Part shown: positions 1 through 4,522 of the stretch, one piece after another | Layout: each line of letters opens with the position of its first letter | Numbering within the stretch: the first letter of the stretch is position 1 | Assembly (NCBI GenBank): GCA_947246775.1 | Contig: CAMXTM010000101.1 | Coordinates: 1 to 7,153, forward strand | Reading direction: 5' to 3' | Origin: an uncultured Clostridium sp. | Lineage (GTDB): Bacteria > Bacillota > Clostridia > Lachnospirales > Anaerotignaceae | Length of the DNA: 7,153 nt | Notes under the pieces: model-generated | Seen by the model: the letters and a program-made list of their open reading frames with translations, nothing else | What the model was told of the DNA's origin: nothing | Database searches by the model: none | Position numbers and translations under genes: made by a program

Positions 1-210
1 AGTAGTGCTGTGAAATCTTTCAGAGAGTCTTGTAATATGGTGTGAAAAGGCAGATGAAGCAGTAATGAAAATGGCTCTTGAATGGTGTACAGAAGCCTTT
101 TATATAGAGGTCTAGGCTACAACAGGTTCGCCTGTTACAGCGAAACGGTATTATCCTTTTTTAAAAAAGGACGTACTGACAAAGAGGTTTTCTATTTTTA
201 GAAAATAAAA

Positions 211-240
211 TGAAGTGGTACAGCGTTCGTAACGCCTTCA
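211..240 (+). promoter_or_regulatory. T-box antiterminator element
   Basis: TGAAG (211-215) pairs with CTTCA (236-240), and GCGTT (223-227) pairs with AACGC (231-235) around a CGT loop. The seven-base bulge TGGTACA (216-222) between the two helices is the site that pairs with the free NCCA end of uncharged tRNA. Its 3' half (234-240) is also the 5' arm of the terminator, so the two folds exclude each other. When tRNA-Met is uncharged, this form would be stabilised and metA transcribed. Confidence 0.92.
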
Positions 241-269
241 TAGGATAATTATCCTGTGAGGGCTTTTTT
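234..269 (+). terminator. T-box regulated intrinsic terminator upstream of metA
   Basis: GCCTTCATAGGAT (234-246) pairs with ATCCTGTGAGGGC (251-263) over 13 base pairs, two of them G-U, around an AATT loop. Six T residues follow (264-269). The stem overlaps the 3' half of the antiterminator, giving the classic either/or switch. It should form when tRNA-Met is charged and stop transcription 30 bases before the metA start. Confidence 0.93.
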
Positions 270-298
270 AATTTAAAAATTTAGGGAGGAAATAAAAA

Positions 299-1237
299 AT
301 GCCAATTAGAATACCAGATAATTTACCAGCAAAAGAAATACTAGAAAAGGAGCATATCTTTGTTATGGGAGAAGAAAGAGCATTTCACCAAGACATTAGA
401 CCACTAGAAATTGCAATTTTAAATTTGATGCCATTAAAAGAGACAACAGAAACACAACTATTGCGTTTGATAGGAAATACACCACTACAAATCAATATTA
501 CATTGCTTTTTCCTAAAAATCATCAAACAAAGAATACTGCTCCAGAACATTTAAAAGCATTTTACCACAGTTTTGATGAAATCAAGCATAAAAAATTAGA
601 TGGTATGATTATTACAGGTGCGCCTGTAGAAGATTTAGAATTTGAAGAAGTGAATTATTGGGAAGAACTCAAAGAAATTATGGAGTGGACAAGAACGAAT
701 GTGACCTCTACACTGCATATTTGTTGGGGAGCGCAAGCGGGACTTTACTATCACTATGGTATAAAAAAACACAAATTACCTGAAAAAATGTTTGGTGTTT
801 TTGCGCATACTGTGCGTGTCAAAAGTGCTGATTTGATGAGGGGATTTGATGATGTGTTTTATGCACCACATTCCCGCCATACAGAAGTTAAATTAGAAGA
901 TATTTATAAGGAACCAAAATTAGAAGTGCTTTCTACCTCAGAAGAATCAGGGCTGTATATTGCTTCTTCTCGTCATGGCAGCCGTATTTTTGTTATGGGA
1001 CATTCCGAGTATGACCCACTTACATTAAAAGAGGAATATGTAAGAGATTTGGGCAAAAGAGATGATGTGCCTTTTCCCAAACATTATTTTAAAGATGATG
1101 ACCCAAAACAAGACCCTGTTGTAACATGGAAAAGTCATAGTAATTTGTTGTTTTGTAATTGGTTAAATTATTATGTTTATCAGGTGACGCCTTTTGAAAT
1201 TGAAAGAGTAAATGGCATGCCAGAGTCTAAAAATTAA
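299..1237 (+). CDS. metA: Homoserine O-acyltransferase, predicted O-acetyltransferase (MetA family)
   Basis: Transfers an acyl group from acyl-CoA to the hydroxyl of L-homoserine, the committed step of methionine synthesis in the cytoplasm. The 312-residue length is normal for the MetA family. It has the conserved [12 protein letters not shown] block (residues 42-53, Lys47), the ICWGAQAG nucleophile elbow with Cys142, and MGHSEYDP with His235 and Glu237. These match the catalytic Cys, His and Glu of characterised MetA enzymes at the same numbers. Residue 111 is Glu (TGAPVED), which in the Bacillus cereus enzyme goes with acetyl-CoA rather than succinyl-CoA use, so O-acetylhomoserine is the inferred product despite the historical succinyltransferase name. 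The start is set by AGGGAGGA at 283-290. The gene is single, behind a Met-type T-box and followed by a terminator. No sulfhydrylase or cystathionine synthase partner is present in the window. Confidence 0.97.
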   Translation: MPIRIPDNLPAKEILEKEHIFVMGEERAFHQDIRPLEIAILNLMPLKETTETQLLRLIGNTPLQINITLLFPKNHQTKNTAPEHLKAFYHSFDEIKHKKLDGMIITGAPVEDLEFEEVNYWEELKEIMEWTRTNVTSTLHICWGAQAGLYYHYGIKKHKLPEKMFGVFAHTVRVKSADLMRGFDDVFYAPHSRHTEVKLEDIYKEPKLEVLSTSEESGLYIASSRHGSRIFVMGHSEYDPLTLKEEYVRDLGKRDDVPFPKHYFKDDDPKQDPVVTWKSHSNLLFCNWLNYYVYQVTPFEIERVNGMPESKN

Positions 1238-1318
1238 TATTTGCTAAAACAAACATATATATGTTGCATAAAATAAATAAAATAAAAATAAAAAACATAG
1301 TAAAATAGATATAAAAAA

Positions 1319-1356
1319 GAAAAGCAGTTACAGTTTGTAATTGCTTTTCTTTCTAT
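1319..1356 (+). terminator. Intrinsic terminator of metA
   Basis: GAAAAGCAGTTACA (1319-1332) pairs with TGTAATTGCTTTTC (1336-1349), one pair being G-U, around a GTT loop. A T-rich tail (TTTCTATTTAT) follows. The A-rich 5' flank makes the hairpin partly symmetrical, but with all genes on the plus strand it most simply ends the metA transcript. The bases from 1238 to 1318 are AT-rich, and I see nothing else in them. Confidence 0.85.
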
Positions 1357-1407
1357 TTATTACATAAAAAAATACAATATTTTCTCAAAATAAAAATAGA
1401 TGTAGTA

Positions 1408-1427
1408 TTGACAATATGTGGTATAAT
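1408..1427 (+). promoter_or_regulatory. Extended -10 promoter for the antiporter gene
   Basis: TGGTATAAT (1419-1427) is a perfect extended -10 element (TG-N-TATAAT), which suits a housekeeping sigma-A promoter. A TTGACA hexamer (1408-1413) lies only eight bases upstream of the -10, too close to be its -35. At the usual spacing the -35 position holds only a weak GATGTA. Transcription would start near 1434, giving an untranslated leader of about 140 bases. This is inferred from sequence only. Confidence 0.65.
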
Positions 1428-1473
1428 GCAAAGATATTAAAAATGATTGTAGGTATAACAGATAGTAAAAGTT

Positions 1474-1522
1474 CTATTGTGTGGAGGGTATCAGCATTTT
1501 TGTAAAAGCAAAAATGCAATAG
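1474..1522 (+). promoter_or_regulatory. Structured leader element upstream of the antiporter, class unknown
   Basis: An outer stem CTATT/AATAG (1474-1478 with 1518-1522) encloses a 15-base one-sided purine-rich bulge (1479-1493) containing GGAGGG. Inside is a perfect nine-base-pair hairpin, GCATTTTTG (1494-1502) with CAAAAATGC (1509-1517), and a TAAAAG loop. No T-run follows, so it is not an intrinsic terminator. It lies between the predicted promoter and the ribosome binding site (1557-1565). Ion-transport genes often carry riboswitches, but I could not match this to a class I know. It could also be a simple mRNA-stabilising hairpin. Together with the metA terminator and the promoter it accounts for the 1238-1574 intergenic stretch. 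Confidence 0.45.
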
Positions 1523-1574
1523 TAAAATAGTATAGATATGATATGAGCATAAACAAAGAGGAGGAAAGATATAT

Positions 1575-2744
1575 ATGGAATCGTATCATTTTTTGCTAGT
1601 GTTAGCAATCATTTTATTATCAACAAAGGTATTTGGTTTATTATCTGAAAAGGTACATATGCCACAAGTTGTGGGAGCTTTAACAGTAGGTATTATATTA
1701 GGGCCAGGTTGTTTTAATGTTTTGCAGGAAACCGACTTTTTAATGAAATCAGCAGAAATAGGTGTAATATTGCTGATGTTCCAAGCAGGATTAGATACCG
1801 ATTTAGAGGAATTAAAAAAGACTGGAAAAGCCTCTTTTATTATTGCGTTAATTGGTGTTATTGTGCCTTTTTTAGGTGGTACAATTGTCTATTTGTTGTT
1901 TTTCCAATCAACTGCAATAACGCATATTGATTTTTTGAGGGCTTGTTTTGTAGGTGTTATATTAACAGCAACATCTGTTAGTATTTCTGTAGAAACGCTC
2001 AAAGAAATGGGAAAATTAAAAGGAAAAGTGGGTACATCTATATTAGGAGCAGCAATCATTGATGATATATTAGGCATTATTGTGCTGACTGTTATTACAG
2101 GTATTACCTCACCAGAACAAAAAGGAATTGCTTTGGTATTGATTAAGATACTGTTGTTTTTTATCTTTGTGGGCATTTGTGCCTTTATACTACAAAAAAC
2201 ATTAAAGCATTTTCCAAATATGTATCCTACAGGAAAAAGACGTACAGCATTGTATTCTATTGCATTTTGTTTGATAATGGCATATTGCTCTGAAGTGCTT
2301 TTTGGTGTTGCAGATATTACAGGTGCTTATTTTGCAGGACTAATGTTGTGCAATTCAGGAGAAATTAGAGATTATGTTGTTAGAAGAATATGTATTACGT
2401 GTTATATGTTTTTTACACCAATATTTTTTGCAAGCATAGGAATGAAAACAGTGTTGAGCGGTATGACATCATCATTGTTGTTGTTTTCTGTTGTTTTGCT
2501 GATTGTAGCAATATTGTCCAAAATAGTAGGTTGTGGATTAGGAGCAAAAATGTGTGGTTATACTAATGATGAAGCACTTTCTGTCGGTATTGGTATGGTA
2601 TCACGTGGAGAAGTAGCACTGATTGTGGCACAAAAGGGTTCTCAGGCAGGTCTGATTTCTGAAGATATGTTCCCTGCAATTATATTTGTAGTAATTATTA
2701 CTGTATTATTGACACCGATTTTGTTAAAAGTACAGATGAAATAA
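1575..2744 (+). CDS. Na+/H+ antiporter, CPA2 family (NapA/GerN-like)
   Basis: Integral membrane exchanger that uses the proton gradient to move Na+ (or K+) across the cytoplasmic membrane, for pH and salt homeostasis. The 389 residues are almost wholly hydrophobic, with about 12-13 membrane segments, and correspond to a single sodium/hydrogen exchanger domain. Family signatures are GALTVGIILGP (34-44), FQAGLDTD (69-76), TATSVSISVE (131-140, the unwound helix 4), an Asp-Asp pair in AAIIDDILG (Asp163, Asp164) and SRGEVALI (343-350, Arg344). The Asp-Asp pair is the ion-binding motif of electrogenic antiporters; electroneutral relatives have Asn-Asp. No TrkA-N/RCK domain is attached, unlike KefB/KefC, and the length fits NapA/GerN. 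The start follows AGAGGAGGA (1557-1565). The gene has its own promoter, leader and terminator. Ion preference cannot be read from sequence. Confidence 0.92.
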   Translation: MESYHFLLVLAIILLSTKVFGLLSEKVHMPQVVGALTVGIILGPGCFNVLQETDFLMKSAEIGVILLMFQAGLDTDLEELKKTGKASFIIALIGVIVPFLGGTIVYLLFFQSTAITHIDFLRACFVGVILTATSVSISVETLKEMGKLKGKVGTSILGAAIIDDILGIIVLTVITGITSPEQKGIALVLIKILLFFIFVGICAFILQKTLKHFPNMYPTGKRRTALYSIAFCLIMAYCSEVLFGVADITGAYFAGLMLCNSGEIRDYVVRRICITCYMFFTPIFFASIGMKTVLSGMTSSLLLFSVVLLIVAILSKIVGCGLGAKMCGYTNDEALSVGIGMVSRGEVALIVAQKGSQAGLISEDMFPAIIFVVIITVLLTPILLKVQMK

Positions 2745-2752
2745 ATTGATAG

Positions 2753-2789
2753 AAAAGCCAGTGTAAATAAAATTGCATTGGCTTTTTTT
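2753..2789 (+). terminator. Intrinsic terminator of the antiporter gene
   Basis: AAAAGCCAGTGTAA (2753-2766) pairs with TTGCATTGGCTTTT (2773-2786), with G-U pairs, around a six-base AT loop, and merges into a run of seven T residues (2783-2789). It separates the antiporter transcript from corA. The corA promoter was not clearly found; a TATAAA at 2793-2798 is the best -10 candidate but lacks a well-spaced -35. Confidence 0.92.
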
Positions 2790-2842
2790 AGTTATAAAAA
2801 GCAACGAATAGGGGCATACTTCAACAAAAAAAGGTGATGTTT

Positions 2843-3757
2843 ATGTTTTATGTGTTTTCAGGTGGAAAAGCGGAGCAAAAAGACAAGATAGAATATCCGC
2901 CTAAAAAGGATAGTGCTATAATCGGTATGTTTCACCAAGAACAATGGGAAGAAATCGCAAAAAAGTATCATATCAATTATGTACCACTGCAACAAATTTC
3001 GAAGTATGCCTATTATGAATGTTTAGATGGGTTTGACTTTATCTGTGTTAATGCCATTGACTATCAAAATTTGTATGGAGGGCAAAGGCGAGTATTATTT
3101 TATATAGAAAAAGATTTTTATTTGATTTTTTCTGATGAGCCAGCAAAGTGGAAAAAAATAATAGAAAATATTATAGAGGTACTAGGAGAAAAAAATACAA
3201 GTAATAGAGTACTCTTTGAATTTATTACAAAGTTGATAGGAAGCGATATTACGGTATTTGACGATTTAGAAAAAGAAATTGTAGAATTGGAGCAAGCGTT
3301 GATAACTGCACAAAAAAAGGATTGTGTTAAAGAGATTATTTCTTTGAGAAAAAAGCTAATGATACTAAAAAAATATCATGAACAAATATTAGATGTGCTG
3401 GAATGTTTATCAGAAAATGAAAATCATATTTTTGATGAAAAAACAGTTAGATGTTTTGATAGACTGCAAAAAAAGACAGAAAGATATTACGAAAATGTAT
3501 TAAATTTGAGGGAAGCTGTAACACAAGTAAGAGAGTCCTACCAAGCACAAGTTGACATTAATTTAAATTATACTATGAAAATATTTACTGTAATTACAAC
3601 CATATTTTTGCCATTGACGTTGATTGTAGGCTGGTATGGCATGAATTTTGACATGCCAGAATATAACTGGAATCATAGTTATGCTATGGTAATTAGTTTG
3701 TCGGTAGGAGTTGTATTAGCTGGTGTAGTATTTTTTAAAAAAAAGGGCTGGTTTTAA
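2843..3757 (+). CDS. corA: CorA-family Mg2+ (divalent cation) channel
   Basis: Pentameric inner-membrane channel for Mg2+, sometimes Co2+ or Ni2+. The 304 residues comprise an N-terminal alpha/beta cytoplasmic domain (about 1-130), long charged helices of the funnel stalk (about 130-240), membrane helix 1 (about 247-264), the signature YGMN with Gly-Met-Asn at 266-268, a short outer loop with MPE (271-273), membrane helix 2 (about 281-298) and the basic tail KKKGWF. The GMN selectivity motif is diagnostic. The loop after GMN (FD then MPE) looks one residue shorter than the usual GMN-Fxx-MPEL. An upstream GTG (2834) and ATG (2837) are in frame, but AAGGTGAT (2831-2838) complements the 16S rRNA tail and sits correctly for ATG 2843, so I start there. 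No intrinsic terminator is visible after the gene. Neighbouring the antiporter suggests only a loose cation-homeostasis grouping. Confidence 0.93.
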   Translation: MFYVFSGGKAEQKDKIEYPPKKDSAIIGMFHQEQWEEIAKKYHINYVPLQQISKYAYYECLDGFDFICVNAIDYQNLYGGQRRVLFYIEKDFYLIFSDEPAKWKKIIENIIEVLGEKNTSNRVLFEFITKLIGSDITVFDDLEKEIVELEQALITAQKKDCVKEIISLRKKLMILKKYHEQILDVLECLSENENHIFDEKTVRCFDRLQKKTERYYENVLNLREAVTQVRESYQAQVDINLNYTMKIFTVITTIFLPLTLIVGWYGMNFDMPEYNWNHSYAMVISLSVGVVLAGVVFFKKKGWF

Positions 3758-3804
3758 ATCAAATTGATTTGGAAGCTGTAATATAGTCTGGTATTGCATA
3801 GAGC

Positions 3805-3825
3805 TTTGTCATATATTGCGACAAA
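3805..3825. promoter_or_regulatory. Inverted repeat, possible operator
   Basis: TTTGTC (3805-3810) and GACAAA (3820-3825) form a six-base dyad with a nine-base spacer in the 141-base gap between corA and the unknown gene. No T-run follows on the plus strand, so it is not a corA terminator. It touches a weak promoter candidate starting at 3816, so it could be a repressor site, but a dyad this short can arise by chance in AT-rich DNA. Confidence 0.2.
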
Positions 3826-3843
3826 AAAAGTTGTATCTATCAT
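3816..3843 (+). promoter_or_regulatory. Weak candidate promoter for the unknown gene-addA unit
   Basis: TTGCGA (3816-3821) and TATCAT (3838-3843), 16 bases apart, resemble sigma-A -35 and -10 hexamers, with four and five of six consensus matches. The position, 56 bases ahead of the GTG start, is reasonable. AT-rich DNA yields many such matches, so this is tentative; readthrough from corA is the alternative. Confidence 0.3.
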
Positions 3844-3898
3844 ATTGTTTTTAGTATATTGTTTATGGTACAAAAAATAGATAAAAGGAGGACAAGTT

Positions 3899-4498
3899 GT
3901 GCTTGACTATATTACAACACTTTATCAAAAGAGACCAAAAAAGGAGGATATTATAAAAGAGAATATAGAGGAACAAAAATATTTTTTTTTGGAGAGAGCA
4001 GAAAAACTGGAAAATTCTTTTTATGAGGCATTTTTTGAACATTCTATCGAAAATGCAGTAGCAGATGCCTATGAAATTTTTTTAGAAACGAAAACAGAAT
4101 ATAACTATTTTGAGCAACAACTAAAAGATTTAGATGAGGAAAAAGGCAGAAGATTTTTAAAATTAGTAGGGATTTATCATAGTATTAGATTATCTCGTAT
4201 TAAAAGAAGAAAATTGAGATGGAGAGAAATGAAACGGAATTTATATTTTGTTTTTCAACTAAATGAAAAAGAAAAAAAACTAGCAGATGTGTTGTATTGC
4301 TGTGCAAAGAGTGGAGAATGTTATTTTTCTGATTTGTTTGCAAAAACAACGGCAAGATATGTATTTGATTCTCGTAGTCTTTCGCCATTTTCGTTGGCAT
4401 TTATAGAAAATTTTTGTTATAATTCATTTAACAGTTTTATGGCTTCCTTTACAAAATATCTTTCTGTGAATGTGAGATTAAAGAGGGCAGCAAACTGA
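3899..4498 (+). CDS. Protein of unknown function upstream of addA
   Basis: I do not recognise this 199-residue protein. It starts with GTG; the perfect AAAAGGAGGA (3883-3892) seven bases upstream makes this start convincing. It is soluble-looking, with no signal peptide or membrane segment. The first 85 residues are rich in Glu, Lys and Phe/Tyr and look helical. A strongly basic patch lies at 98-113 (RLSRIKRRKLRWREMK), followed by four cysteines: Cys134, Cys135 and Cys141 (CC-x5-C), and Cys173. The basic patch could contact nucleic acid and the cysteines could bind metal, but neither is shown. It ends 24 bases before the addA start with no terminator between, so the two are probably cotranscribed. 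It occupies the place where addB usually stands, but its cysteine pattern and size do not look like the iron-sulfur end of AddB. It seems a real gene: good ribosome binding site, uninterrupted frame, compact layout. Confidence 0.8.
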   Translation: MLDYITTLYQKRPKKEDIIKENIEEQKYFFLERAEKLENSFYEAFFEHSIENAVADAYEIFLETKTEYNYFEQQLKDLDEEKGRRFLKLVGIYHSIRLSRIKRRKLRWREMKRNLYFVFQLNEKEKKLADVLYCCAKSGECYFSDLFAKTTARYVFDSRSLSPFSLAFIENFCYNSFNSFMASFTKYLSVNVRLKRAAN

Positions 4499-4509
4499 TT
4501 TTTTTTAAT

Positions 4510-4515
4510 GAGGTG
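4510..4515 (+). promoter_or_regulatory. Ribosome binding site that sets the addA start
   Basis: GAGGTG (4510-4515) lies seven bases before ATG 4523. An in-frame ATG at 4508 overlaps this site and has only a T-run upstream, with no Shine-Dalgarno sequence. The protein from 4523 begins MWTEQQQKAI, matching the usual AddA start (M-x-WTxEQ), so 4523 is the likely start. Confidence 0.8.
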
Positions 4516-4522
4516 TAGCAAA

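Larger units (their letters stand above)
1..269 (+). promoter_or_regulatory. T-box riboswitch (methionine type, 5' end cut by window) controlling metA
   Basis: Transcription-attenuation leader that senses uncharged tRNA. In order: an AGTA loop-E motif (1-4); an AGAG motif (23-26); a GGTG distal-loop motif (about 40-43); the 3' side of the specifier loop (65-74) with a candidate ATG specifier at 71-73; a CTCTTGA segment (75-81); several hairpins; then the T-box GAAGTGGTACAGCG (212-225) and a terminator. TGCTG (6-10) can pair with CAGTA (60-64), which places AGTA opposite the specifier, as in known T-boxes. Other hairpins are AACAGG/CCTGTT with a TTCG loop (121-136), TCCTTTTTT/AAAAAAGGA (154-171) and TTTTCTA/TAGAAAA (188-205). 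The TGGT bulge (216-219) matches a tRNA ending in ACCA, that is discriminator A, consistent with tRNA-Met. The base of stem I and the promoter lie upstream of the window. This leader fills the first 298 bases, and I see no gene in it. Confidence 0.93.

Noticed and set aside
154..171. TCCTTTTTT/AAAAAAGGA hairpin as an independent terminator
   Set aside because: The stem is nearly all A-T and no T-run follows. It lies inside the T-box leader, where it is better read as one of the accessory stems.
1408..1413. TTGACA as the -35 of the TATAAT at 1422
   Set aside because: The spacing is only eight bases, far from the normal 16-18. The extended -10 TG motif explains the promoter better, and no good -10 lies 17 bases after this TTGACA.
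1297..1530. Exact 12-base repeat ATAGTAAAATAG at 1297-1308 and 1519-1530
   Set aside because: The sequence is simple and AT-rich, only two copies are present, and there is no spacing pattern or flanking gene to suggest a mobile element or operator. Chance is the best explanation.
1889..2176. 95-codon minus-strand open frame inside the antiporter gene
   Set aside because: It lies wholly within a well-supported gene on the other strand and has no recognisable domain; it is a shadow frame.
3899..4498. Unknown gene as a remnant of addB
   Set aside because: It has a start with a perfect ribosome binding site and a complete frame. Its cysteines do not form the AddB iron-sulfur pattern, and no nuclease motif is visible.
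4499..4507. T-run just before addA as a terminator
   Set aside because: No GC-containing hairpin precedes it, and it falls between two closely spaced same-strand genes.
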